From: Chloroflexota bacterium
GTDB lineage: Bacteria > Chloroflexota > Anaerolineae > B4-G1
Direction of reading: 5' to 3'
Length of the DNA: 64,000 bases
NCBI GenBank assembly: GCA_024232355.1
Contig: JAAEPW010000386.1
Coordinates: 17,363-81,362, forward strand
How positions within the stretch are numbered: the stretch's first letter is position 1; each line of letters opens with the position of its first letter. Both the position numbers and the translations under genes were made by a program. Below are positions 32,353-43,045 of this stretch, in pieces. The notes below the pieces were generated by a model that saw only the letters and a list, made by a program, of their open reading frames with translations, was not told the DNA's origin and did not search any database.

Positions 32353-32381
32353 TTGCAAAAAACAATTATTTCGTGTACTAT
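32353..32381 (+). promoter_or_regulatory. Promoter for the acetyl-CoA synthetase operon
   Basis: TTGCAA (32353-32358), 17 bases, TACTAT (32376-32381). Transcription would start near 32388, giving a leader of about 36 bases before the ATG at 32424. It lies in the 101-base gap after the peptidase gene. Confidence 0.6.
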
Positions 32382-32423
32382 TGGCTCTATGTTGAATAGG
32401 GCACAAAAAGTTGTGAGATATCT

Positions 32424-34517
32424 ATGCTAGAATCATTTTTCAATCCAAAATCAGTTGCTGTTGTTGGTGCATCCCGCGATCCGGAAAAGTTGGGTTATGC
32501 GGTGCTGTCGAATCTGCAAAATGGCGGCTTTTCGGGCCGGCTTTACCCGATCAATCCCAAGGCTGGCGAGATACTTGGCTTGCAAGCTTTTGCCTCTGTG
32601 CTCGACATTTCTGATCCGGTGGATCTGGCGGTGATTGTGATTCCTTTTCCTTTCGTGCCGGCTGTGCTGGAACAGTGTGGGCAGAAAGGAATCGATGCCG
32701 TCGTAATCATCAGCGCCGGCTTTCGTGAGGCCGGGCGTGAAGGCTTGGAGCGAGAGCGGGAGTTGGTCGATATTGCCGCCAAGTACGATATGCGGCTGAT
32801 CGGCCCCAATTGCTTGGGCGTGATCGATACCGGTACCCCACTCAACGCGTCGTTTGCTACCGGTATGCCGCCCAGCGGCCCTATTGCGTTCATGTCGCAG
32901 TCTGGGGCGCTAGGTACTGCTGTGCTGGATATAGCCATGGCCGGGCGGATCGGATTTTCCAAGTTTGTCAGCTTGGGGAACAAAGCCGATGTGAGCGAGA
33001 TCGATTTGTTGGAGGCGTGGGGGGATGATGCGGATTCGCGGGTGATTCTCATCTACGTCGAGGGCGTGCCCGATGGACAAAAGTTCATAGAGGTGGCACG
33101 AAAGGTTACGCGCGACAAACCGGTGGTGGCGATCAAATCTGGCGTGACGGCTTCGGGTTCGCGGGCGGTGTCGTCACATACGGGCAGCCTAGCCGGTTCG
33201 GAGGCGGCTTACAAAGCGGCTTTTCGACAGGCTGGCGTCATCCGTGCTACGTCAATGCAGTCGCTCTTTGACTATGCGCGTGCTTTTGCGTACCAGCCTT
33301 TGTTGCAGGGCAATTACATTGGCATTGTTACCAACGCCGGCGGCCCAGGGATTCTGGCTACGGATGCGCTGGAGCGAGCTGGACTGACGATCCCGCGTCT
33401 CAGCCGCGAGACGGTGGAGGTACTGACAGATTACCTGCCAGGTGCGGCCAGCGTCGCCAATCCGGTGGACGTTTTGGGAGATGCGCTGGCCGATCGATAC
33501 GAGCAGGCCATTCGTATGGTGTTAAAAGATGCTCAAGTGGATGGCTTGATCGTGATCGTCACACCTCAGGCGATGACCGAGATCGAGGAGACAGCTCACG
33601 TGCTAGGTCGTTTGGCCCGCGAGTCTGACAAACCGGTTCTAGGTTGCTTTATGGGGGAGGCACGCATCCAGGCTGGGATAGATGTGCTGTGGCAGTACGG
33701 CGTGCCCAACTATCCTTTCCCTGAACGGGCCGCAAGTGCGCTGGCGGCGATGCGCGAATACCAGCACGAGCGGGAACGTCCAGTTTTTGAGGTCGAGTCA
33801 TGCACTAATTGTATTCCGCCTGTGCAAGAGTTGTTTGATCGTGTACGGGCAGAAGGGCGGGTCTCTATCGGCGATGCTGAGGCGTGGACGGTGCTCGAGT
33901 CGTATGGATTTACTGTTCCTAAATCGCGTCTGGCTGAGACGCCAGAGGAAGCGATTTCAATTGCGGAGGAAATCGGTTATCCCGTCGTGCTAAAGTTGGC
34001 ATCACCGGATATTTTGCACAAGACCGATGTGGGTGGTGTGAAATTGGGCCTAAGCTCACCCGACGATGTGCGAGATGCTTTCGAGTTGATGGTTTACCGT
34101 GCCGAGCGCTACGTGCCGGGCGCGCACATATGGGGCTGTCAGGTACAGCAGATGGTGTCTGGGGGGCGGGAGGTGCTGTTGGGGATGAGTCGCGACCCAC
34201 AGTTTGGGCCGTTGGTCGCTTTTGGCCTGGGCGGCATCTATGTGGAAGCGTTGAAGGATGTTGCTTTCCGTGTGGCTCCCTTTAGCCGCCAGGAGGCGGA
34301 TGAGATGATCCGCGAGATTCGGTCCTACCCGCTTTTGGAAGGCATCCGGGGCGAGCCTCCGGCCGATCACGAGGCAATGGTAGATGCATTGCTGCGGATC
34401 AGCCAATTGGTGACCGACTTTCCCGAGATTGTGGAATTGGACATCAATCCACTGATGGTCTTTGCCGAGGGGCGTGGGGCGATGGCGATTGATATGCGTC
34501 TGGTGCTGGCTTTGTAA
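32424..34517 (+). CDS. Acetyl/acyl-CoA synthetase, ADP-forming (fused alpha-beta)
   Basis: 697 residues. CoA-binding domain (SVAVVGASRDPEKLGY), ligase-CoA domains with the phospho-His252 region SSHTGSLAGSEAAY, then an ATP-grasp domain (about 480-697; GYPVVLKLASPDILHKTDVGGV). The enzyme turns acyl-CoA, ADP and phosphate into acid, CoA and ATP, conserving energy during fermentation. In Chloroflexi and archaea it replaces acetate kinase/phosphotransacetylase. The fused alpha-beta order fits the single-chain type. It is followed by a BioD/DRTGG protein 34 bases later, likely the same transcript. Confidence 0.93.
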   Translation: MLESFFNPKSVAVVGASRDPEKLGYAVLSNLQNGGFSGRLYPINPKAGEILGLQAFASVLDISDPVDLAVIVIPFPFVPAVLEQCGQKGIDAVVIISAGFREAGREGLERERELVDIAAKYDMRLIGPNCLGVIDTGTPLNASFATGMPPSGPIAFMSQSGALGTAVLDIAMAGRIGFSKFVSLGNKADVSEIDLLEAWGDDADSRVILIYVEGVPDGQKFIEVARKVTRDKPVVAIKSGVTASGSRAVSSHTGSLAGSEAAYKAAFRQAGVIRATSMQSLFDYARAFAYQPLLQGNYIGIVTNAGGPGILATDALERAGLTIPRLSRETVEVLTDYLPGAASVANPVDVLGDALADRYEQAIRMVLKDAQVDGLIVIVTPQAMTEIEETAHVLGRLARESDKPVLGCFMGEARIQAGIDVLWQYGVPNYPFPERAASALAAMREYQHERERPVFEVESCTNCIPPVQELFDRVRAEGRVSIGDAEAWTVLESYGFTVPKSRLAETPEEAISIAEEIGYPVVLKLASPDILHKTDVGGVKLGLSSPDDVRDAFELMVYRAERYVPGAHIWGCQVQQMVSGGREVLLGMSRDPQFGPLVAFGLGGIYVEALKDVAFRVAPFSRQEADEMIREIRSYPLLEGIRGEPPADHEAMVDALLRISQLVTDFPEIVELDINPLMVFAEGRGAMAIDMRLVLAL

Positions 34518-34551
34518 AAAGTGAAAACAGTTTGATTGAAAGGAGCAGAGT

Positions 34552-35631
34552 GTGAAGGCTTTATACATTACGTCAATTCAAGGGTTTTCTGGCAAGACGG
34601 CTGTCTGCTTGGCGTTGGGACGGCGCTTGCAAAAGGAAGGGTATCGTGTAGGGTATTTCAAACCGCTTTCGACCCAGCCATGGGAACCGACCCCTGGACG
34701 GGCGCTAGACGAGGACGCTGATTTTGTACGACGTGCGTTGGGACTGAAAGAATCTCCCGAAGAGTTGGTAGGGGTTGTTCTTACTCCCAAATTGGCGCGA
34801 GAAATGCGCTGTGGTTGCGCCGAACGCGATTTGATATCCGAGGTCAAGGCGGCTTATGAGCGAGTCATCTTTGATAAGGACATTGTTTTGCTGGAGGGTG
34901 GCGCTTCCTTGCGTGAGGGAGTTAGCTTGGGACTGGGGGCATCGATGGTAATGGATACCCTGGATATACCGGCTCTGGTCATCGTTCGTTACCACAACCG
35001 GGTGAGCCAGGGGGACGATTGTGTGGCGGCGCATCTTGCGTTGGGTGAACGGCTGTTGGGCACGTTGGTCAACGCTGTGCCGACAAAGGAGCAAAAACTT
35101 GCGGAACAGGTGTGCAATCCTTGCCTGGAAAAGCAGGGTATCCGGGTGTTGGGAACACTTCCCCTTCAAGAGCAGCTTCGGGCGATTAGCGTGGGCGAGT
35201 TGGCGGATGTGCTGAAAGGCGAGTTTTTGACCTTGCCAGAAAAAAGAGATGTGTTGATCGAGAACCTGATTGTTGGCGCGATGAGCGTGGAACAGGCGTT
35301 ACCCCGTATTCGGCGCATTCCGGGAACCAAGGCCGTCATTACTGGTGGAGATCGAACGGATATCCAATTGGTGTCATTGGAGACAGCGACCCAGTGTCTG
35401 ATTTTGACCGGTCACTTGCGGCCCGTACCAGAAGTTTTGCGCCGTGCTGAAGAGATTCGAGTTCCCGTAATGCTGGTACGCGGAAATACGATGGAGACGG
35501 TGGAGGCCGTTGAGGCGGTGTTTGGCAAGACGCGACTGGGTCAGTCGGCCAAGTTGGAGCAGTTTGAGGCGTTGCTGGAAGAGCACTTTGATTTTGAACG
35601 ATTTTACCGAGCATTGGGGCTGGAAGGGTAG
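34552..35631 (+). CDS. BioD-like P-loop/DRTGG domain protein (Pta N-terminal-type)
   Basis: 359 residues from a GTG start with AGGAG six bases upstream. The N-terminal half is a BioD-like P-loop NTPase (ITSIQGFSGKTAVCLALGRRL, with YFKPLSTQPWE). The C-terminal half has a DRTGG-type motif (ITGGDRTDIQ) and a VPVMLVRGNTMETVEAVE segment. This is the layout of the regulatory N-terminus of long phosphotransacetylases, here without the catalytic domain. Beside ADP-forming acetyl-CoA synthetase it may sense a nucleotide or acyl state and tune acetate metabolism. That role is inferred from position. Confidence 0.85.
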   Translation: MKALYITSIQGFSGKTAVCLALGRRLQKEGYRVGYFKPLSTQPWEPTPGRALDEDADFVRRALGLKESPEELVGVVLTPKLAREMRCGCAERDLISEVKAAYERVIFDKDIVLLEGGASLREGVSLGLGASMVMDTLDIPALVIVRYHNRVSQGDDCVAAHLALGERLLGTLVNAVPTKEQKLAEQVCNPCLEKQGIRVLGTLPLQEQLRAISVGELADVLKGEFLTLPEKRDVLIENLIVGAMSVEQALPRIRRIPGTKAVITGGDRTDIQLVSLETATQCLILTGHLRPVPEVLRRAEEIRVPVMLVRGNTMETVEAVEAVFGKTRLGQSAKLEQFEALLEEHFDFERFYRALGLEG

Positions 35632-35674
35632 TGCCTGAGACTGTCAGTTTCTTGTATAGTGTAGGGAGAGTGTT

Positions 35675-37748
<2,074 letters not shown>

Positions 37749-37784
37749 ACAAGTCACAATATTTGCAGGCCGAGCAGGCCGATT

Positions 37785-37847
37785 AATGCAACTACTTACA
37801 CCTGTTCGGGTCAACTGGGGGGAAATGGTGTGGGTAGTTGCATTTTG
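37785..37847 (+). terminator. Terminator-like hairpin after enolase
   Basis: AATGCAACTAC (37785-37795) and GTAGTTGCATT (37834-37844) pair exactly, with further ACACC/GGTGT pairing inside, and TT-G-TTT follows. It begins 37 bases after the enolase stop and precedes the lipoprotein gene. Confidence 0.65.
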
Positions 37848-37883
37848 TTTGGGCGGACGCGTATCACATGAAAGGAGCCTCAA

Positions 37884-40187
37884 ATGATGGGTAGACGAGC
37901 TTCACTATGGTTGGTTGGATTGGCGATGTTGACGTTGCTCCTGGCGGGCCTGGGGTGCAGCGTTTGCCCCTTTGTGCCTCAACTACCGTCAACCAGCACT
38001 CCCTCACCGCCGCCAGCCAATACCCCCGTTCTCGTAAACACCCCGACCCTAGAGCCAACTCCCACGCCGGAGGTGTCGGTGGAAATGGCCCTGTACGCCG
38101 ACCCAGTGATGGGTTTGAGTGTTCTTTACCCGGCAGGTTGGGCGTACGAGGCTGAGACTGAGGGCGTTTTCTTCTCGGAGAACGAGGATGCTCTGGGTAC
38201 TGGTATGATGTCGGACTCTCCATTTTTCATTGCCCTGGCCAATACTCCTGAGGAGATCGAGTACGAGTTCGGTGCGATGGACACGGTGCAAGACCTCCTC
38301 GATGCTGTACTGGATGTGTTATGTGGGGTAGGATGTGAGATCGGGGAGAGTGAAGCACGCATTTTTGGAGATATACCGGGTGTAGGTGTCAAAGCTAGTT
38401 GGGTAGATACGTTGAGCGAGGTGCGAATCCAGGGATATTTTGTTGCTGCCGTGAGCGACGATGTGGCTGGGGTTGGCTTGGGTGCTTCATCAGAAGATGA
38501 TTGGGCTTCCTACGAACCGATTTTCCAGGACATGTTTGCCAGCCTTGAATTCTTTCCGCCAGAACTGCCGGACCCCGTAGAACGAGGGACGATTCAGCCG
38601 GGTGAGGCGGTGCGAGGAACACTGTCTATTGGCAGCAGAGAGATATGGGCCTTTGACGCGCAAAAGGGACAGTATGTTACAATCTGGTTGGATGCTGTCA
38701 ACTCGGATGATCTGGATACCTATTTAGAACTGTACGATGAGGGAGACGCTGCAATCGTCGAGGATGACGATGGAGGTACGGATACCAACTCGTTGATATT
38801 TGATTTCCGTATTGATGCTTCTGGCACCTACTATATTCACGCTTGGCCCTATGGCGGGGAGGGAGATTACGCGCTGAGTCTGGAAATCGCTGATGGACCT
38901 TCTGGCGGTGGTGAGATCGAGTATGGAGAGATCGCCAAAGGGACGCTCGGGGGAGGAGAGCACGCATGGGAGTTTTATGGCGCTGCGGGAGATGAGGTCA
39001 GTGTCGCGATGCGTGTGCTCGAAGGAGACCTGGATTGTTACCTGGAATTGTATTCTCCTGATGAAGATTGGCTAACGTCTGATGATGACAGTGGCGGATC
39101 TCTTGATGCTTTGATCGAATACTTTGTGCTGCCTACAGAAGGTTGGTATCGCATTGTTGCTTCTGACCTGTCCGGCGAGTCTGGAGAATACGAGCTTGCG
39201 TTGGAATTGGCCCAGTTGGAGATTGAGGGAAACTTGACCTCGGATCAGACAGCCACTGCAACGCTAGATCAGGGCACACGCCACCACTGGTTGTTCGAAG
39301 GTAAACCGGGCGATATTGTGAACATCTCTCTGACCGCCTTGGACAAAGATTTGGACACATACCTGGAACTCTATGCCCCCAATGGCGAACAGGTATCGAC
39401 CGATGATGATAGCGGTGGGGGCTCAAATGCCGCAATCCTCGAGTTCGAGTTATTACATACCGGTACCTATCGCGTGGTCGCGCGTGGTTACAATGACGAA
39501 CAGATGGGCGAATATGAAATTACACTAGAGATGGCCCAGTTAGAGATCCAGGGGAATCTTGTTTCTGGGCAGGCTGTCGCTGCGACGCTGGATCAAGGTT
39601 CGCGCCATCACTGGCTATTCGAGGGCGGTGTTGGTGATGTGGTCAATATCTCTGTGATTAGTGCGGACGGGGATATGGACACGTACTTGGAACTTTTTGC
39701 TCCCGACGGCGAGCCGATAATCACCGACGATGATAGCGGCGAGGGGGCGAATGCGGCGATTCTCGAATTTGAACTGCCCTATGCTGGCCTTTACCGCTTG
39801 GTTGTGCGAGGCTACATCAGCGAACAGATAGGCGAGTATGAACTCACATTAGAGATGGTGGAGTTGGAAATTAAGGGTACCCTCATCTATGACCAGTCAG
39901 TTTCTATGATGCTAAAATCCGGCAACCGCCATCACTGGTTGTTCGAGGGGAATGCAGGTGATGTTGTCAGTGTTGTTATGATGGCCGTGAACGAGGATAT
40001 GGATACATATTTGGAACTATATGCTCCCAATGGCGAGCAAGTGATGACCGATGATGACAGCGGTGGTGACTCAAACGCCGCTGTCTTGGAATTCGAGTTG
40101 CCGCTCGCTGGCACTTATCGTGTGGTTGCGCGGGGGTACAGTAGCTATGATACGGGAGAATACGAGTTGACTCTGACCAGGCCATAG
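37884..40187 (+). CDS. Lipoprotein with five PPC-type beta-sandwich repeats
   Basis: 767 residues. Signal ending at Cys25 (LLLAGLGC, lipobox-like), then a Thr/Pro-rich linker (about 33-65). A globular region (about 70-215; LYADPVMGLSVLYPAGWAYE) resembles PsbP/Mog1-like domains. Five PPC (pre-peptidase C-terminal) modules follow, each with a DxDxxLELY-type strand, a DDDSGG acidic turn and a YRVVARGY-type strand. The last three are tandem copies of exactly 108 residues. Acidic turns suggest calcium binding. Probably on the outer face of the membrane, binding protein or polysaccharide. AAGGAG lies upstream; ATG at 37887 is an alternative start. Confidence 0.88.
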   Translation: MMGRRASLWLVGLAMLTLLLAGLGCSVCPFVPQLPSTSTPSPPPANTPVLVNTPTLEPTPTPEVSVEMALYADPVMGLSVLYPAGWAYEAETEGVFFSENEDALGTGMMSDSPFFIALANTPEEIEYEFGAMDTVQDLLDAVLDVLCGVGCEIGESEARIFGDIPGVGVKASWVDTLSEVRIQGYFVAAVSDDVAGVGLGASSEDDWASYEPIFQDMFASLEFFPPELPDPVERGTIQPGEAVRGTLSIGSREIWAFDAQKGQYVTIWLDAVNSDDLDTYLELYDEGDAAIVEDDDGGTDTNSLIFDFRIDASGTYYIHAWPYGGEGDYALSLEIADGPSGGGEIEYGEIAKGTLGGGEHAWEFYGAAGDEVSVAMRVLEGDLDCYLELYSPDEDWLTSDDDSGGSLDALIEYFVLPTEGWYRIVASDLSGESGEYELALELAQLEIEGNLTSDQTATATLDQGTRHHWLFEGKPGDIVNISLTALDKDLDTYLELYAPNGEQVSTDDDSGGGSNAAILEFELLHTGTYRVVARGYNDEQMGEYEITLEMAQLEIQGNLVSGQAVAATLDQGSRHHWLFEGGVGDVVNISVISADGDMDTYLELFAPDGEPIITDDDSGEGANAAILEFELPYAGLYRLVVRGYISEQIGEYELTLEMVELEIKGTLIYDQSVSMMLKSGNRHHWLFEGNAGDVVSVVMMAVNEDMDTYLELYAPNGEQVMTDDDSGGDSNAAVLEFELPLAGTYRVVARGYSSYDTGEYELTLTRP
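39216..40187 (+). repeat. Three tandem 324-bp repeats ending at the stop codon
   Basis: Units start at 39216, 39540 and 39864, each opening with Leu-Glu-Ile and carrying an RHHWLFEG motif at the same offset. The last unit ends exactly at the gene's stop codon. The strict 324-bp spacing with diverged third bases points to old tandem duplication kept in register. Two more divergent units lie upstream in the same gene. Confidence 0.85.
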
Positions 40188-40244
40188 GGAGGGGAAAAGC
40201 GCGGAGTCAGGATATTGATTAGGATAACTAGAGGATAAAGCAAG

Positions 40245-41678
40245 ATGCCACGAACCAAAATTGTCTGTACGATTGGACCATCTTCCAGTTCGCCTGATGT
40301 GGTGCGCAGTCTGATTCGGGCCGGGATGAATGTAGCGCGCATCAACTTTTCTCACGGTGACTATGTCACCCACACCCAGTCGATAGCCACTATACGACAG
40401 ATCGCAGAGCAGGAGAACCGGTTGGTGGCCGTGATGGCCGATCTGCAAGGTCCAAAGTTGCGTGTAGGTGAGATTGAGGGTGGGGGGCTCGAGTTATGTA
40501 AGGGAGATGTGGTGGTGTTGGCCCTGCATCCTCATCTGGATGCGACTGATGAGATACCCGTGCCTCATCCCGAATTGTTGCGCGATTTACGTGCGGAGCA
40601 AGTTGTGTTGCTAGATGATGGCAGTCTCGAGTTGGTCGTTGTGCAGGTCAGTAAAGACTTTTTGAGATGCCGAGTGGTTACTGGAGGGCGACTTGTTTCT
40701 CATAAAGGGATCAATGTCCCTGGAGCCGATCTCAGCTTTTCTGCATTGACGCCCAAAGATCGGGAAGGGGCCGTGTTTGCGTTGGAGCAGGGGATGGATT
40801 ATTTTGCGCTCTCTTTTGTCCGCCGCGCGGCCGACGTGCGTGAACTGCGACAACTCGTCGCTTCCAAGGGGTACAATGTACCCATCATTGCCAAGATCGA
40901 GAAACCTGAAGCATTATTGGTCTTTGACGAGATTCTGGCTGAGGCCGATGGCATTATGGTGGCTCGGGGAGACCTGGGGGTAGAAACGCCTGCTGAGCAA
41001 GTGCCCTTTCACCAAAAGCGTATCGTTCGTGCCTGCAATCAGGCTGGTAAACCGGTTATTATCGCCACACAGATGCTTCAGACGATGATCGAACATCCGC
41101 GCCCGACGCGGGCCGAGGCATCGGACGTTGCCAACGCTATTCTTGATGGTACGGATGCTGTGATGCTCTCTGGCGAGACAGCGATAGGGCGTTATCCGGT
41201 AGAGGCGACAGAGACGATGGTCACAATCTGCGCCAACGCCGAGGCTCATCTTCCTCATGGTCGTTTGCTGCATGGCGAATCCAATGTCGGCAGCCAAGGA
41301 ACGATTACAAGAGCCATCAGTCTTGCGGCAGTCGAAATTGCGAGCGAGGTTGAGGCTAGTGTGATCGTCACAGCGTCAATGTCGGGGATGACTGCACGTA
41401 TGGTGGCTCGTCATCGTCCGTGTATTCCCGTTGTGGCTGTGACGCCTAACCGCGCGACGTTATTCCATTTGGCGCTTGTATGGGGAGTGGTGCCGGTGCA
41501 AGTGGCGGAATTTGAGAATACCGATGATATGGTGGATATGATGGTACAAGCGGCACGGGGTCAAAAGCGGATAGGCCCAAATGACTCGATCGTGTTAACA
41601 GCCGGTGTCCCCTTTGGTAGAGGAGGGGATACCAACATGCTCCAAGTTTACATAGTGGGTCAAGACGAGAGCGTGTAA
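40245..41678 (+). CDS. pyk: Pyruvate kinase
   Basis: 477 residues, standard length. It makes pyruvate and ATP from phosphoenolpyruvate and ADP. Visible: TKIVCTIGPSSSSPDVV, ARINFSHGDY, the substrate Lys region IIAKIEKPEAL, VARGDLGVETP, KPVIIATQMLQTMI, RAEASDVANAILDGTDAVMLSGETA, and the C-terminal allosteric-type domain with TASMSGMTARMVARHRP. GAGG lies before the ATG. Cytoplasmic. With enolase it covers the last two steps of glycolysis, feeding acetate production by the ADP-forming synthetase nearby. Confidence 0.98.
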   Translation: MPRTKIVCTIGPSSSSPDVVRSLIRAGMNVARINFSHGDYVTHTQSIATIRQIAEQENRLVAVMADLQGPKLRVGEIEGGGLELCKGDVVVLALHPHLDATDEIPVPHPELLRDLRAEQVVLLDDGSLELVVVQVSKDFLRCRVVTGGRLVSHKGINVPGADLSFSALTPKDREGAVFALEQGMDYFALSFVRRAADVRELRQLVASKGYNVPIIAKIEKPEALLVFDEILAEADGIMVARGDLGVETPAEQVPFHQKRIVRACNQAGKPVIIATQMLQTMIEHPRPTRAEASDVANAILDGTDAVMLSGETAIGRYPVEATETMVTICANAEAHLPHGRLLHGESNVGSQGTITRAISLAAVEIASEVEASVIVTASMSGMTARMVARHRPCIPVVAVTPNRATLFHLALVWGVVPVQVAEFENTDDMVDMMVQAARGQKRIGPNDSIVLTAGVPFGRGGDTNMLQVYIVGQDESV

Positions 41679-41682
41679 AAAA

Positions 41683-42198
41683 TTACGCTTCGGGCGGCGA
41701 CTCTTGTGGGATTATTGGGGCTGGTTCTGGCTGTGAAACGGGTACTGGCTCAATCACCTGGGGGGTGACACTGGTGCCACAGTAAGGACAGAGAGACCAG
41801 CGCAAATGGAGCGGGTGATTGCACATTGGGCAGGCCGTTTTGAGTTTGGTGTGACAGGCTGGGCAGTATAGGTAGTCACCTCGGACTCGTTGCCCGCACC
41901 CAGGACAGATTTCTGGTTCTTCTATGGCTTGCAGAAGAGCTTCTTGCTCCAGGGAACGCTCATAAATCTCCGCCAGCGTTTCTTGGGGACGTAACATAAA
42001 GTATATCACCAACCCAATGATGGGTAGTACGATCACTAACAGCGTGGCCAGAATATGGGCCAAAACGTCTCGAGAACGTGATCGAATGTCGCGAAAAGTC
42101 CAAATGGTGATGCCGCCCAATAGCGCGACTGTTATTCCGCCACAAACGGTGGATAGAATTGTTAGGTAGAAAGGGATGCTTTCCAGGATGGTTTCCAT
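41683..42198 (-). CDS. Two-TM protein with double zinc ribbon
   Basis: 171 residues from ATG 42198 with AAGGAG ten bases upstream; a TTG nine bases earlier is too close to the ribosome site. Two N-terminal membrane helices (about 10-30 and 45-68) precede a cytoplasmic helix and four CxxC knuckles (CPGC, CPAC, CPMC, CPYC) forming two zinc ribbons. The tail is rich in Pro and Glu. The arrangement suggests a membrane-tethered scaffold; no activity is known to me. It converges on pyruvate kinase, the two stops lying five bases apart, and has its own promoter. Confidence 0.8.
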   Translation of the reverse strand: METILESIPFYLTILSTVCGGITVALLGGITIWTFRDIRSRSRDVLAHILATLLVIVLPIIGLVIYFMLRPQETLAEIYERSLEQEALLQAIEEPEICPGCGQRVRGDYLYCPACHTKLKTACPMCNHPLHLRWSLCPYCGTSVTPQVIEPVPVSQPEPAPIIPQESPPEA

Positions 42199-42236
42199 TA
42201 ATTGCAATCTCCTTGTATCTCTGTTGAGCGAGGCAT

Positions 42237-42264
42237 ATTATACCACCGGCTGGTATAGGAGCAA
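42237..42264 (-). promoter_or_regulatory. Promoter for the zinc-ribbon membrane protein
   Basis: On the minus strand TTGCTC (42264-42259), 16 bases, TATAAT (42242-42237). Transcription would begin near 42230, about 32 bases before the ATG at 42198. Confidence 0.65.
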
Positions 42265-42308
42265 GTGTCTGGGCTTTTGTGTAAATCTCGAGTTTGGAGT
42301 ATATTATT

Positions 42309-43025
42309 GTGGTGGCTGACAAAATGAGGGCCGAGTATCGAACTATAATCAAAGATTTGCCAGTTGATGAGCGTCCACGCGAGCGATTGGAAAACGCGGG
42401 TGAAGGCGCACTTTCAACAACAGAACTGTTGGCCATTATCTTGCGTACAGGGATGGAAGGCGAAAGTGTCTTGAATATGGCTCAACGCCTTCTGTCCCAC
42501 TTTGGCGGATTGTCAGGGCTCGCTCGGGCCAGTTTTGCCGAGTTGGAGGCCGAAAAAGGGCTGGGAAAAGCAAAGACGGCGCAACTCAAGGCTGCGTTAG
42601 AGTTGGGACGTCGTATGCTCTTGACCTCTCCGGAGGATCGCTTTGTCGTGCGCTCTCCGTCTGATGTGGCACAACTTTTGATGGCAGAGATGTCTCACTT
42701 GGAACAGGAGCACTTTCGTGTGATCTATTTGGATACACGTAACCGGCTGCTTGGAATTGAAACGATTTACATAGGCAGCCTCAATGCATCCCATATTCGC
42801 GTGGGCGAGGTGTTCCGGGACGCCGTCAAGCGAAACTGCGCGGCAATTATCGTTGCGCATAATCATCCTTCAGGTGATCCTACGCCATCGCCCGAGGACG
42901 TGGGGGTCACTCGTCAGCTGGTTGAGGCTGGTACTTTGCTAGATATTGAAGTTCTCGATCATTTGATCATCGGGCAGCAACGTTTTGTAAGTTTACGGGA
43001 ACGTGGACTGGGTTTTGAAGTATAG
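42309..43025 (+). CDS. radC: RadC/JAB-domain protein
   Basis: 238 residues from GTG 42309, nine bases after GGAG; ATG 42324 and TTG 42294 are alternatives. Helix-hairpin-helix-like region ([38 protein letters not shown]), then a JAB/MPN metallo-domain with a complete zinc motif, [16 protein letters not shown]. RadC-family proteins were tied to DNA repair and to mobile-element functions; the true role is unsettled. Length and motifs are those of chromosomal RadC. It lies 20 bases before the next gene and may be cotranscribed with it. Confidence 0.9.
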   Translation: MVADKMRAEYRTIIKDLPVDERPRERLENAGEGALSTTELLAIILRTGMEGESVLNMAQRLLSHFGGLSGLARASFAELEAEKGLGKAKTAQLKAALELGRRMLLTSPEDRFVVRSPSDVAQLLMAEMSHLEQEHFRVIYLDTRNRLLGIETIYIGSLNASHIRVGEVFRDAVKRNCAAIIVAHNHPSGDPTPSPEDVGVTRQLVEAGTLLDIEVLDHLIIGQQRFVSLRERGLGFEV

Positions 43026-43045
43026 CTAGAAAAAGGAGGTAGCAG

